Positions 1-8,502 are shown, counted from the stretch's first letter. The stretch is DNA of 64,000 nt from Lysinibacillus fusiformis (GCA_030027265.1 JASENG010000006.1:124001-188000), one strand, 5' to 3'. Notes: generated from the sequence alone by a model not told the origin. Program-made: numbers and translations.

Positions 1-1554
1 TTGATTTGAAAAGAGTACATAAAATGCTTGAGCCTGTGTACGAATTGTTTTCGAAATAAGATGTGGAAGTTTACTAGAAGCTGATTTTCGACCAACAAAC
101 CAAACACCTATTAATCCAATTATTACTCCGATGAAGACATCAATTAAACGAGCTGATGCAAAAAATTTAATAGAATAGGCTTCAGAAGACCCGGCTTCAG
201 CCATAATTAGAGCGGCAGGAGTAAAAAATAAAGCCGCTAACCCATAATTTTTCACTATAAATAACTCAGTAATGAATGTTAACAGAAAGATCAGGAGAGC
301 AATCAGATACCCAGTCGGATGAAATGCAAGAATAATGCTTGCTATTAATATCCCAAAAATGGTACCCAAACTGCGTTGTATTGCACGATGAACCGTAGCT
401 GCTATAGTGGCGCCAGACATGACAGCAACGCAAGAAAGAGGAATCCAGAAGGAACGGTTGAATTCAAATTCATACGCGAAAATAGCCGCAAAAGTTGTAA
501 AGACTCCAAATCTTAAAGCATTTATGAAAATAATCGAATTCTTATCCAGTGCCCCGAGTAAAATTCTCTGTGCGGATGTTTTTTGAAGATCAACTTGTTC
601 TTTTAATGAAACCCTTGACTCCTTTAAACTATCCTTAGCAGCATTCAACTCAATATAAATTTGCGCAATTTTTTCATCCATCACATCTGGATGCGGTAAA
701 TCCGTTAATGATGCATCATGCATTTTTTTTGAACTAATAATTTTTGATAACAAGTACAAGGATTCTACTATTTCAACCGGAATGATATCCTTCTGCCCTG
801 TAAGTTTTTCTTCAACAGAAAAAAGATAAATTTTATTGGCAAAATTATTTAAGACCATTAAATGCAGATAGTCATCATTTTGACTCCAAGGAATATAACC
901 TGAGGCAATTGTCTCGCTTGCTTCCTTTAATATTGCCATTATCCGATGTTTCGCATCGTTCTCATGAATGGTTCCGATAGCTTTAAAGTAATTAGCTAGT
1001 TCCTCGTAGCTTCTTTTCACTATATTTTTTTCAGGACCATGTGGATTAAATAGCAAACTACTCATTGCGAGTATCCAGGAGAAAGCACCTCCTAAAAATG
1101 CCAGACCCGCTCGAGTAAATGCCTCCTCTGGCGCGACAGGCATCCCAGTAACCATTGCAAAGATAAGTACAAAAAATAGTGCAGATGGTCCGATTAACTT
1201 AAAGGCACCAAATACAAAAATTGCCAAAGCTCCTATAATACCCATCATAAGGGCTGATATTATGGGATAAGGCGCTAATATACTTCCCAAAAATACACAG
1301 GTTGTAATTGCTAACACACACCACGTTAGTTTTTTTGCCAATTGTGCATAAGGCATCGGGAATACATAAAGAAAAGTAAATCCACCCAATCCTGCAATTA
1401 ACCCATTGTGTAAACTCCCAAATAATAAGCCGATTAAAATAGGCAGTCCGGCAGCAACCCCAGCTAAAAATGCTTTCAACCAGGGAAAGGGTTTTTTATT
1501 TAATGTTAATGCCTGTCTAAATATCGATGGTGACGAAACTTTTGTTTCCCCCAT
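1..1554 (-). CDS. FUSC family membrane transporter, C-terminus beyond window
   Basis: Open reading frame of 518 codons that runs off the left edge, so the C-terminus is missing. The start is ATG at 1554, preceded by AAAGGGGAG. The product has a hydrophobic N-terminal half (about residues 25-165, several membrane segments), a hydrophilic middle (about 170-355) and a second membrane bundle (about 365-495). This two-bundle plan is that of FUSC/aromatic acid exporter-like proteins (YccS, fusaric acid resistance). Family members are thought to export aromatic or organic acids; the substrate here is unknown. It is transcribed divergently from ogt, with a palindrome and a terminator-like hairpin in its leader. 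Confidence 0.75.
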   Translation of the reverse strand, partial: MGETKVSSPSIFRQALTLNKKPFPWLKAFLAGVAAGLPILIGLLFGSLHNGLIAGLGGFTFLYVFPMPYAQLAKKLTWCVLAITTCVFLGSILAPYPIISALMMGIIGALAIFVFGAFKLIGPSALFFVLIFAMVTGMPVAPEEAFTRAGLAFLGGAFSWILAMSSLLFNPHGPEKNIVKRSYEELANYFKAIGTIHENDAKHRIMAILKEASETIASGYIPWSQNDDYLHLMVLNNFANKIYLFSVEEKLTGQKDIIPVEIVESLYLLSKIISSKKMHDASLTDLPHPDVMDEKIAQIYIELNAAKDSLKESRVSLKEQVDLQKTSAQRILLGALDKNSIIFINALRFGVFTTFAAIFAYEFEFNRSFWIPLSCVAVMSGATIAATVHRAIQRSLGTIFGILIASIILAFHPTGYLIALLIFLLTFITELFIVKNYGLAALFFTPAALIMAEAGSSEAYSIKFFASARLIDVFIGVIIGLIGVWFVGRKSASSKLPHLISKTIRTQAQAFYVLFSNQ

Positions 1555-1660
1555 ATAATTCTCCCCTTTAAAACCAAATACTTCATTTAGAATTCCCCAA
1601 ATTTAACTATGTATTTATTTATACATACCGATTTCGAAAAGTTCTATTTTGAAAACAAAA

Positions 1661-1695
1661 AATCGTACGGTTCTTGTTAAAAGAACAGAACGATT
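1661..1695 (-). terminator. Terminator-like hairpin in FUSC gene leader
   Basis: Paired arms AATCGT/ACGATT (1661-1666, 1690-1695) and GTTCTT/AAGAAC (1670-1675, 1681-1686). On the minus strand the fold is followed by TTTTTTG. No minus-strand gene lies upstream, so it sits in the 5' leader of the exporter and may act as an attenuator (inference). Confidence 0.5.
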
Positions 1696-1707
1696 CCTCA
1701 TGTAAAT

Positions 1708-1730
1708 AATTATAGCATATGGCTATAATT
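1708..1730. promoter_or_regulatory. Perfect palindrome carrying outward TATAAT boxes
   Basis: AATTATAGC (1708-1716), 5-nt spacer, GCTATAATT (1722-1730). TATAAT occurs on both strands inside the arms, so the site could be an operator over the -10 elements of the divergent FUSC and ogt promoters. No clear -35 was found and no cognate regulator is adjacent. Confidence 0.45.
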
Positions 1731-1816
1731 ACTATTTCTAATATGATTAACATTAGAAAAACAGCCTAAAAGTTATCATTTCCATGATATTATATAGAAA
1801 GTTGGAGGTGCATTCG

Positions 1817-2338
1817 ATGTTTAAGGAAAATACGATCTATTATCAATTTCTTATACATAATGGGTGGAAAATTTATATAGCGGCAACAGAAAAAGGCATC
1901 TGTTATTTAGGGACAGAGCACTCTTCTCTAGATGAGCTCTTTAATATCTGCAAAAAACAATTTCCAGATTGCAATTTGAAAGAGGCAAAGGAGGAACTAT
2001 CCTTATATCAAACCCAACTCACTGAATATTTTGATGGATTAAGAACAGAATTCACGTTCAATTTTGATGTTCGTGGGACAACTTTTCAAATGAACGTTTG
2101 GAATGCCCTGAGTCAAATACCCTATGGCTCGACTTATTGCTATTCTGATATTGCCAACAAAATTGACAATCCAAAAGCAGTTAGAGCTGTCGGCACAGCA
2201 ATCGGTTCAAATCCAATTGCGATCGTTATCCCCTGTCACCGTGTTTTAGGGAAAAACGGTTCACTAACTGGTTTTAGCGGCGGATTAGATGTGAAAGAAA
2301 AGCTTTTAATGCTTGAGAAGATTCCATATAAATATTGA
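1817..2338 (+). CDS. ogt: Methylated-DNA-protein-cysteine methyltransferase
   Basis: 173 residues. A suicide enzyme that moves the alkyl group from O6-methylguanine to its own cysteine. The active-site motif IPCHRV is near residue 140, followed by the family's LGKNGSLTGFSGG segment; the ribonuclease-like N-terminal domain is present. The start is ATG at 1817, chosen because GGAGGTG ends 6 nt before it; an in-frame ATG at 1784 has no such site. Length is normal for Ogt. It stands alone, divergent from the exporter. No ada regulator is visible, so it is probably a constitutive or independently controlled repair enzyme. Confidence 0.92.
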   Translation: MFKENTIYYQFLIHNGWKIYIAATEKGICYLGTEHSSLDELFNICKKQFPDCNLKEAKEELSLYQTQLTEYFDGLRTEFTFNFDVRGTTFQMNVWNALSQIPYGSTYCYSDIANKIDNPKAVRAVGTAIGSNPIAIVIPCHRVLGKNGSLTGFSGGLDVKEKLLMLEKIPYKY

Positions 2339-2417
2339 TTTATTTGGGATTCGTCCATTATGTTTGTCTATTTGTGAAACTTACCAGCAGATTAGCTGTT
2401 ATTGTAAAATTTATAAA

Positions 2418-2440
2418 AGCAGTGCAAAATATGCACTGCT
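2418..2440 (-). terminator. Rho-independent terminator of the DUF4064 pair
   Basis: AGCAGTGCA (2418-2426) pairs with TGCACTGCT (2432-2440). On the minus strand the stem is followed by a T-rich run, directly downstream of the stop at 2447. Confidence 0.7.
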
Positions 2441-2446
2441 CCCGAT

Positions 2447-2926
2447 TTAGTCAATGATATATCCGTTTTCATCTGTCTTTTGAAGGCTAATTTCCTCCGA
2501 TTTAGGTTTTCGAACAAAGCACATGATGGCTGCGATGATTAATAAAATACCCGGCAATGTAATAATCCCCGACAAAACTGCAGCAATTATGAATAGGATT
2601 CCTGCTAATTTTGAGTCTTTATTTACCTTCACAGCACCAATGATCCCCAGTACAATGGCTATGATACTTAAAATGACTAATACCCAGCCAATACCATTAA
2701 TGATGGAAAGGAAATCTTCCATAAAGCCAAGCGCTTCATTCATTTCTGCTTCTGTTAATCCGTTGGCATACATCTGATTTTCCATTTCATTTTGAAAAAT
2801 CGGATCGTTCATTCCCACATCCATAATCATTCTGCTGCCAAATAGCATTAAAATTAATAACCCACAGCCTAATACATTTAGAATTGTTGCTATAATACTT
2901 AAAACTTTTTCACCTGTTCTTTTCAC
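2447..2926 (-). CDS. DUF4064 domain membrane protein
   Basis: 159 residues with three or four hydrophobic segments (about 8-30, 77-100, 105-125, 120-140) and a polar lysine/glutamate-rich tail. It resembles small DUF4064 proteins of Bacillales, whose function is unknown. Its start overlaps the end of the upstream deoxyribosyltransferase gene by 4 nt, so the two are translationally coupled and share the terminator at 2418. No catalytic motif is seen. The call rests on the hydrophobic pattern and the family-like N-terminus, so function stays open. Confidence 0.7.
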   Translation of the reverse strand: MKRTGEKVLSIIATILNVLGCGLLILMLFGSRMIMDVGMNDPIFQNEMENQMYANGLTEAEMNEALGFMEDFLSIINGIGWVLVILSIIAIVLGIIGAVKVNKDSKLAGILFIIAAVLSGIITLPGILLIIAAIMCFVRKPKSEEISLQKTDENGYIID

Positions 2927-3414
2927 CTTGTATCCTCCCTTGAGTAGCTTTTTATACTTTCTACTGCCTCTTCCACTGTACTAACTATGACGCCATTCCG
3001 TTTAATGATGCCTATTACAAATAGATTTCGATAGATAAATTGATTTTCTGTTCCATCTGCGATAAGGGCGTTAATTTTTTGTTGATTGTCGCGGCCCAGC
3101 TGACGAACATCTGAAAAAAACGCAATAATAGGTCGGTTAAAAGTAGAAAAAACGCCAATTTCTGCCGCAACACCTGAATCTATTTCAATCCCATCTATTA
3201 CAGCAATAAGGACATCACTATCCTGCAGCTTTTCCATATCTGCTTCAGCGATTGCCAAACTATCCGCAAATGATTGTTTATCATTAATGGAATCATTCTC
3301 CTGTGGAACATATAACTCAATTCCTGGTATTTCTTTACGGATTTCCTTAGCTAGTATTTCGTTTACTAATCGATCTCCCATAGAAAATAATCCATTTGCT
3401 AAATATGCCTTCAT
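2923..3414 (-). CDS. Nucleoside 2-deoxyribosyltransferase
   Basis: 163 residues. Family members exchange the base on 2'-deoxyribonucleosides during purine/pyrimidine salvage in the cytosol. The N-terminus KAYLANGLFS resembles the substrate-binding start of the family. The segment DVLIAVIDG followed by DSGVAAEIG carries the expected aspartate and catalytic glutamate (about residues 70-90). Length is typical. It overlaps the downstream DUF4064 gene by 4 nt and is probably first in a two-gene operon. The distinction from close relatives that hydrolyse nucleotides cannot be made from sequence alone. Confidence 0.8.
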   Translation of the reverse strand: MKAYLANGLFSMGDRLVNEILAKEIRKEIPGIELYVPQENDSINDKQSFADSLAIAEADMEKLQDSDVLIAVIDGIEIDSGVAAEIGVFSTFNRPIIAFFSDVRQLGRDNQQKINALIADGTENQFIYRNLFVIGIIKRNGVIVSTVEEAVESIKSYSREDTR

Positions 3415-3458
3415 GTCATTACCGCCTTTAATGTATGTATTTCACTATTTAAATATAA

Positions 3459-3803
3459 CTAAATTATCCAGCCAAACCAAAAGGCTATTATACCGCCTAT
3501 TAAATTAACCCCCATAAAAAGAAGCACTGTGACCCATTTTTTTGCATCAACTAATTTAACCATATCAAACGCAAAGGTCGAAAATGTCGTAAATGCACCT
3601 AATACACCGACAGTAAAAAAAGCAGATATTGAATTTGATTCAAACGCTGTATGACTTGCTATGCCCAGCACGAAAGAACCTAGAATATTCACAATTGCCG
3701 TTGCCCAATAGGAGGATACCCTCGATTTTACTACCCATACTTGAACTAAATATCTTAATGTAGCCCCTACACCTCCACCAAGTGAAACTATCAACCATTC
3801 CAT
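3459..3803 (-). CDS. crcB: Fluoride exporter CrcB, second copy
   Basis: 114 residues. Fluoride channel subunit of the inner membrane, with four membrane segments. The family signatures are visible: GGGVGATLRY near the N-terminus, GSFVLG in helix 2 and the GxFTTFSTF phenylalanine/threonine motif near residue 75. The start is ATG at 3803 after GGGGGAAA; the longer frame to 3854 reads back into the upstream crcB. The start lies inside the last 13 nt of the preceding crcB gene, so translation is coupled. Paired crcB genes in Bacillales usually encode the two halves of an antiparallel heterodimer. Confidence 0.9.
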   Translation of the reverse strand: MEWLIVSLGGGVGATLRYLVQVWVVKSRVSSYWATAIVNILGSFVLGIASHTAFESNSISAFFTVGVLGAFTTFSTFAFDMVKLVDAKKWVTVLLFMGVNLIGGIIAFWFGWII

Positions 3804-4150
3804 GCTTGTTTCCCCCGATTCAAAAAGTACCCTAGAAAAGCAGCTATAAAACATGCTATAGTCATTGCCAGGCCATAAAATATACCTAAAACAGCATGTT
3901 CCTGCAATTGGTTAAACCAATTCCCAGTAAAAGTCGAAAATGTAGTAAAAGCACCCAGCATTCCCGTTGTTAAGAAAAGCCTAGCTGGTGTTCCTTTCTT
4001 TAGATAGTAACCATTTAAGCTTCCAAGGACAAAACTGCCTAGAATATTTACGACCCAAAGCATGATTGAGGTACTTGTATAAAGTTGAATCAGATAACGC
4101 AAAAGGCTCCCGACCATACCGCCTAAAAATACTTGAATCCCTTTTTGCAA
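3791..4150 (-). CDS. crcB: Fluoride exporter CrcB, first copy
   Basis: 119 residues from TTG at 4150. That start is chosen because GATAGGAGAG lies 6 nt upstream; an in-frame ATG at 4183 has no ribosome binding site. Motifs match the family: FLGGMVGSLLRY, NILGSFVLGSLNGY and the GAFTTFSTF motif. It is followed by the overlapping second crcB. The two proteins are clearly paralogous but divergent, consistent with a heterodimeric Fluc channel. I looked for the fluoride riboswitch usually linked to crcB upstream of 4183 and did not find one. Confidence 0.88.
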   Translation of the reverse strand: MQKGIQVFLGGMVGSLLRYLIQLYTSTSIMLWVVNILGSFVLGSLNGYYLKKGTPARLFLTTGMLGAFTTFSTFTGNWFNQLQEHAVLGIFYGLAMTIACFIAAFLGYFLNRGKQAWNG

Positions 4151-4312
4151 AACGCTCTCTCCTATCGGAACGAACAATCTCATAAATCATTACCAATTTG
4201 TTTGGAAATTAGAAGTTGCTTACATGTTCAATTTCCATTTTTATCAATAGTATAATATACATTTGTAATCCTTCCCACCACGAATTGAGAGCAAATCGTT
4301 GGATTCTTCCAT

Positions 4313-4822
4313 TTATTTAATTTTCGTTTGCTTATAGAGGCCGACTCCAATAGACGCAAACATTACCAAAATGAGAATGGCTACCCCCCATATGCTTAAG
4401 GAATCAATCTCCCCCAATGAAACTCGAACCATTTGGACAATTATATAGGCGAACATAACCAAACAAATATTTTTTATGAGATTTGCTAATTTGCGACTAT
4501 GCAAATAAAATTGTTCAGCATTCGATTCATTAATTCGACTGGGATAATTATGCATATGAGGCGCTTTTTCTAAGAGGCTCATGAGAACAAATAAGAAAAG
4601 TCCAATAATCGGAGGAATAAGCATCTCATACTTGGATCCCCATCGATTCACTTCCCCTGCCCCGTTAAAATGTGCCGGTACTTGACTCGGAATGTTACCC
4701 CAACTAACGATTAAATAAACATTGGCAGCTGCAAATAGTAAAATTCCTAACCCATCAATGATTTTTTCAAACTTCGACTTTGGCAGACGGAGTATTGGTC
4801 TATATGGTAAATTGCTTTTCAT
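4313..4822 (-). CDS. DUF1648 domain membrane protein
   Basis: 169 residues. It has four membrane segments (about 20-45, 70-90, 115-135, 140-160) and the DUF1648 hallmark IPSQVPAHFNGAGEVNRWG after the first helix. DUF1648 proteins occur alone or fused to SdpI-like immunity domains; the function of stand-alone members is unknown. The start is ATG at 4822, placed 8 nt after GAGGTG. The frame upstream begins with the GTG that forms part of that site, so it was rejected. It precedes the crcB pair with a 160-nt gap. Confidence 0.8.
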   Translation of the reverse strand: MKSNLPYRPILRLPKSKFEKIIDGLGILLFAAANVYLIVSWGNIPSQVPAHFNGAGEVNRWGSKYEMLIPPIIGLFLFVLMSLLEKAPHMHNYPSRINESNAEQFYLHSRKLANLIKNICLVMFAYIIVQMVRVSLGEIDSLSIWGVAILILVMFASIGVGLYKQTKIK

Positions 4823-5048
4823 CCAAATCACCTCAGAACAGTTTGCTATTTCTTTATTATACGTCCGGAATAATCAAAAAGTTTCAACTCTATCACTACT
4901 TACGAACTATAGATCATTACAAGCATTGATTTGGATAAAAATTTGATGAAATAAATTGGAATAATGGATAAATGCAGGTTAATTATTGTATTTTAAGAAT
5001 ATAATTTATAAAGATATATTTAGAAATAACAGAATGGAGTATGCTACT

Positions 5049-5717
5049 GTGAGTATGTCTGAAATCTTTGAATTGTTGCGTATGCTTGATTCTGAACTTT
5101 ACTATTACATAGACCAGTTTGGAATCTACATATACTTATTGCTATTTCTAATTGTTTTTGGCAAAACAGGATTTGTAGTTTTAACTTTCTTGCCAGGTGA
5201 TTCCCTTTTGTTTGCAAGTGGAGCAATTGCTGCTGTTGGAGAATTGAATTTTGTGGTTTTATTTATCATTTTTTTCGTTGCTACAACATTAGCTGATAGT
5301 AATAATTATTTAATTGGCCATGCTTTTAATAAAATACCTGCAGAGAAAAACTTTCTTGCGAAGATTATCCCTCAATCAAGTATTGATAAAGCAAGTGATT
5401 TCTTAGATGAATATGAAAAAATTTCCATAACTTTTTCCAGATTTATCCCTTTGATGCGTACATTAATCCCCTTTATATCAGGTTTTACTGGACATTCATA
5501 TTCGAATTTTTTCCGTTACAATGTATTAGGTGCATTAATTTGGACTTTAGTATGGATCGGTACTGGATTTGGATTAGGCAATATCCCTTGGGTAGAAGAA
5601 AATCTATTATTTACTCTTGCTCTAATTACGGTGATTATGTTTATCCCAAGTATCTATGGATTTATAGCTCATTTTAATAAGAGGCATTCTACAATTACGA
5701 AAAATAGTGAATCATAA
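5049..5717 (+). CDS. DedA family membrane protein
   Basis: About 222 residues. DedA/SNARE-associated (VTT) proteins are membrane transporters; some flip undecaprenyl phosphate or phosphatidylethanolamine. The signature FLPGDSLLFASGAIA (about residues 50-65) is followed by the conserved re-entrant region with SRFIPLMRTLIPFISG (about 135-150) and further membrane segments. GTG at 5049 is chosen because GGAG ends 9 nt upstream; ATG at 5055 is an alternative, and the longer frame to 4986 has no binding site. A single gene, ending ahead of a shared terminator at 5805. Confidence 0.88.
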   Translation: MSMSEIFELLRMLDSELYYYIDQFGIYIYLLLFLIVFGKTGFVVLTFLPGDSLLFASGAIAAVGELNFVVLFIIFFVATTLADSNNYLIGHAFNKIPAEKNFLAKIIPQSSIDKASDFLDEYEKISITFSRFIPLMRTLIPFISGFTGHSYSNFFRYNVLGALIWTLVWIGTGFGLGNIPWVEENLLFTLALITVIMFIPSIYGFIAHFNKRHSTITKNSES

Positions 5718-5804
5718 TCAGATCAACATAATACTGATTATTAGTATGGCATAAATTTTTTTTGAGATCTCCATCAATGATGAATCAACTTCTAGACCAC
5801 AAAA

Positions 5805-5840
5805 AAAGCTAGCAGGATTAACCGCTTCCTGCTAGCTTTT
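5805..5840. terminator. Bidirectional terminator between dedA and cheW
   Basis: AAAGCTAGCAGGA (5805-5817) pairs with TCCTGCTAGCTTT (5827-5839), flanked by an A run on the left and a T run on the right. It serves both converging genes. Confidence 0.9.
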
Positions 5841-5845
5841 ATTTT

Positions 5846-6334
5846 CTATGAATTCACCTGATTATTCTCATCTTCAAGAAGTTTATGTAAATACTCGATG
5901 ATTTCTCGAATTCCATCCAGTGAATTTACTAATATTTTCGGATCAACACAAGCAATCATGCGGTCTTCCAAATTTGCCACCGCTGTGAAATAACGTGTTT
6001 TAGAATAATTTACAAGTCCAACTTGTTTAATCTCATTTTCTGTAAGATTGATAATTTCCTTAGCTTCATTCACGACTAGACCGTAATTTACTATATCTGT
6101 ATTCAGCACAACAATCCTGCATAAGTCTCCTTGGCTGGACTGATTATATAAGATACGGTTAAAATCAATGACTGGAATCAGCTCACCCCGAACTCTAGAA
6201 AAACCCAACAAATAATTGGGCAAATGTGGAATAGGCGTAATATGACCTAATTTTTCAATCGATACGACCTGCTCTACTGGAACAGCATATTCTTCATTTC
6301 CACAATTGAAAATAACTACTTTTTCAAAAGACAT
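5846..6334 (-). CDS. CheW-like chemotaxis coupling protein
   Basis: 162 residues, one CheW domain covering nearly the whole protein. CheW couples methyl-accepting receptors to the CheA kinase at the membrane. The start VIFNCGNEEYAVPV and the middle block GFSRVRGELIPVIDFN (about residues 45-60) are typical. ATG at 6334 follows GAGGTG by 9 nt; earlier in-frame GTG/ATG codons overlap the binding site. There are no other chemotaxis genes nearby, which is unusual. It may serve a receptor array encoded elsewhere or be a specialised paralogue rather than the main cheW. Confidence 0.85.
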   Translation of the reverse strand: MSFEKVVIFNCGNEEYAVPVEQVVSIEKLGHITPIPHLPNYLLGFSRVRGELIPVIDFNRILYNQSSQGDLCRIVVLNTDIVNYGLVVNEAKEIINLTENEIKQVGLVNYSKTRYFTAVANLEDRMIACVDPKILVNSLDGIREIIEYLHKLLEDENNQVNS

Positions 6335-6356
6335 TGGTATCATCACCTCACAAATG

Positions 6357-7469
6357 CTACTTTGACGAACATTTTACTACTTCTACTAATAGATCGGCTA
6401 ATTTCTCTAATTCTTCAATCGGCATACGTTCATTCGTTGTGTGGATTTCTTCATAGCCAACTGAAAGATTTACTGTTGGAATACCAAATCCGGCGATGAC
6501 ATTGGCGTCACTTCCTCCACCAGAAATACCAAGTTGTGCTTTGCGTCCAATATTTTCAACTGCAGCCATCGCAATTTGCACTACACGGTCCTCTTCAGTA
6601 ACAGAGAAACCTGGGTACATTAATTTCACGTCAACTTCTGCACGACCACCCAGACTTTGTGCTGTATTTTCAAAAGTTTCTCTCATATGACTTACTTGAG
6701 CATCCAGCTTTTCTTTGTTAATGGAACGTGCCTCAGCTAAAATATAAACTTCATCACATACGATATTTGTTGCCTTGCCGCCTTCAAAACGACCAATATT
6801 GGCTGTTGTCTCTTCATCAATTCTGCCAAGTTTCATTTTCGCAACTGCTTTTGCTGCTAGAGTGATTGCAGATATCCCCTTTTCAGGAGCCACCCCTGCA
6901 TGAGCTGTTTTACCGAAAATTTTCGTTTCTATTTTTGCTTGGAAAGGTGCAGCTGTTACGATTCCGCCAACTTTTCCATCGCTATCAACAGCAAATCCTA
7001 ATTTCGCTTGAATAAGAGATGGATCTAATTCTTTCGCACCTGCTAAGCCGCTTTCTTCTCCAGCAGTAATGATAAATTGAATTGTTCCATGTTCAATATT
7101 TTGTTCTTTTAAACGACGCGCCATTTCAAACAGTGCTGCCATACCGGCCTTATCATCTGCCCCTAAAATTGTAGTACCATCTGAATAGATATAGCCATCT
7201 GCACGTATTTCAGGTTTAATGCCGACACCTGGTACCACTGTATCCATATGAACTGTAAAATAAATTGGCTCTACATCAAGTGTCCCTTTTAAAGTTGCAA
7301 TAATATTGCCAGCACCATGGCCATTTCGAGTATGAGCATCATCTTGATAAACATCAAATCCCATTTCTTCTAACTTTTTGACAAGAATTGGTGCAATCAC
7401 TTCTTCATGTTTTGTTTCTGAATCAATTTGTACAAGTTCTAAGAATTCATTTACTAAACGGCTGTTCAT
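6357..7469 (-). CDS. yqjE: M20 family peptidase, PepT/YqjE-like
   Basis: 370 residues. A zinc-dependent exopeptidase of the tripeptidase T/M20B group. Visible metal-site motifs are FTVHMDTV (about 70-77), GADDKAGMA (about 103-111) and ITAGEESGLAG (about 135-145), with the dimerisation domain in the middle and HTTNERM near the C-terminus. It matches YqjE of B. subtilis, which also lies close to yqjD/yqjC. It ends 22 nt upstream of the start of cheW, so the two may be co-transcribed. Exact peptide preference cannot be told from sequence. Confidence 0.85.
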   Translation of the reverse strand: MNSRLVNEFLELVQIDSETKHEEVIAPILVKKLEEMGFDVYQDDAHTRNGHGAGNIIATLKGTLDVEPIYFTVHMDTVVPGVGIKPEIRADGYIYSDGTTILGADDKAGMAALFEMARRLKEQNIEHGTIQFIITAGEESGLAGAKELDPSLIQAKLGFAVDSDGKVGGIVTAAPFQAKIETKIFGKTAHAGVAPEKGISAITLAAKAVAKMKLGRIDEETTANIGRFEGGKATNIVCDEVYILAEARSINKEKLDAQVSHMRETFENTAQSLGGRAEVDVKLMYPGFSVTEEDRVVQIAMAAVENIGRKAQLGISGGGSDANVIAGFGIPTVNLSVGYEEIHTTNERMPIEELEKLADLLVEVVKCSSK

Positions 7470-7547
7470 ATTAAAAACTCCCTTATCTTACAATATTCTT
7501 CTATTTTACGCTTCCAAAAGATTGAAGACAACCCAGCAGTTCTTTAT

Positions 7548-7579
7548 TTAAAAAAGGCTGCCTCACATAAGAGGCAGCC
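7548..7579 (-). terminator. Terminator of the 80-residue membrane protein gene
   Basis: GGCTGCCTC (7556-7564), loop ACATAA, GAGGCAGCC (7571-7579). On the minus strand a run of T follows. It lies about 40 nt past the stop at 7621 and upstream of yqjE. Confidence 0.9.
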
Positions 7580-7620
7580 GTTTGAGGTTTCGCTAGTAGC
7601 GATTCGTAGTGAGCGATGGC

Positions 7621-7863
7621 TTAAAAACTAAAATAGATAGCAAAAACGATGGAAGTTAAAATAATCGCTGCCATGAATGCAAGATGCTTGATGCCTGCCC
7701 AACATCCAATAATAATCGCTAAACCTACAGCTGCACCGATTAATACATATGCGGGCACTACACTATTATATGCGGATAAAGTAAAGGCAAAGCCCATTGT
7801 TAATGTAATGCCTGCCAATACTTGCAAAATTAATGACAGCTCTTCACGGTTGTATTGTGTCAT
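7621..7863 (-). CDS. Small conserved-looking membrane protein, unknown
   Basis: 80 residues. The start is ATG at 7863, placed 6 nt after TAGGAGGA; the longer frame lacks a site. After a short polar N-terminus (MTQYNREELS) it has three hydrophobic segments (about residues 10-28, 33-50, 57-78) with glycine and alanine in the helices. I do not recognise a family. It is a single gene bounded by its own terminator at 7548 and divergent from tatA. A membrane location is the only thing the sequence supports. Confidence 0.7.
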   Translation of the reverse strand: MTQYNREELSLILQVLAGITLTMGFAFTLSAYNSVVPAYVLIGAAVGLAIIIGCWAGIKHLAFMAAIILTSIVFAIYFSF

Positions 7864-8153
7864 GATGTTCCTCCTAGAAGTAATTCTGTTATATCCTGTT
7901 ATTTCCACTTGCTGTTATTTGATAACTTATTTTTTACTAAGATAGCTACTGTTACACCTAATGTTTTTATTTATATTCAAAAAAATTTAGAAAGCGTGAA
8001 AACTTCTCTAATGCAAAGTATTTTTCGGTTATTAAATGGATCGTTTTTCAATATTTTTAAATAGGAATAAGATTTCGGAGCAAACTAAAAAAATAACAAG
8101 TTAAAAAATAAAAATAGGACAGACTAAGACTAACACATAAAGGAGGAATTTTC

Positions 8154-8381
8154 ATGTTACAGTCAATTGGAGTACCAGGATTAGTAATTATTTTAGTCAT
8201 TGCTTTAATATTATTCGGGCCGTCTAAACTACCACAATTAGGAAGAGCTGTTGGACAAACATTAAAAGAATTTAAAAATTCAACAAAAGAGGTAGTAGAT
8301 GACGTGACAGGCGAATTCAAAGAAGTAAAAGAAGAATTTACTCTAGTCGAACTTAAAAAAGAGGACGCTGCCAAAAAATAA
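8154..8381 (+). CDS. tatA: Twin-arginine translocase subunit TatA/TatE, copy 1
   Basis: 75 residues. A pore-forming component of the Tat export pathway for folded proteins. The N-terminal membrane helix (about residues 5-20) is followed by the [15 protein letters not shown] hinge/amphipathic helix that defines the family, then a charged tail with repeated lysine/glutamate. ATG at 8154 follows AAAGGAGGAA. No tatC or twin-arginine substrate gene is adjacent; in B. subtilis tatA genes usually sit beside tatC. A second, shorter paralogue follows 121 nt downstream. Confidence 0.92.
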   Translation: MLQSIGVPGLVIILVIALILFGPSKLPQLGRAVGQTLKEFKNSTKEVVDDVTGEFKEVKEEFTLVELKKEDAAKK

Positions 8382-8412
8382 GTTGTTCTTTGACTTCAGG
8401 TATATCTATTAT

Positions 8413-8477
8413 TTGCAAGATGTTAGTCCCTAATTCAGACCTCTTGCCTACGGAGAGACTGCCCCACCTAAATGCAA
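8413..8477 (+). other. Possible structured RNA between the two tatA genes
   Basis: Nested complementary arms: TTGCA/TGCAA (8413-8417, 8473-8477), TTAG/CTAA (8423-8426, 8468-8471), CAG/CTG (8436-8438, 8459-8461) and CTCT/AGAG (8441-8444, 8454-8457). The segment is richer in G and C than its surroundings and stops just before the ribosome binding site GGGAGG (8487-8492) of the second tatA. CCTCTTGCC (8440-8448) could also pair with that site. It may be a translational control leader; I cannot name a known family. Confidence 0.35.
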
Positions 8478-8502
8478 GCACTTCATGGGAGGAAAAATAA
8501 TT

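Noticed and set aside
1784-1816. Longer N-terminus for ogt
   Set aside because: GGAGGTG sits inside it and serves the ATG at 1817.
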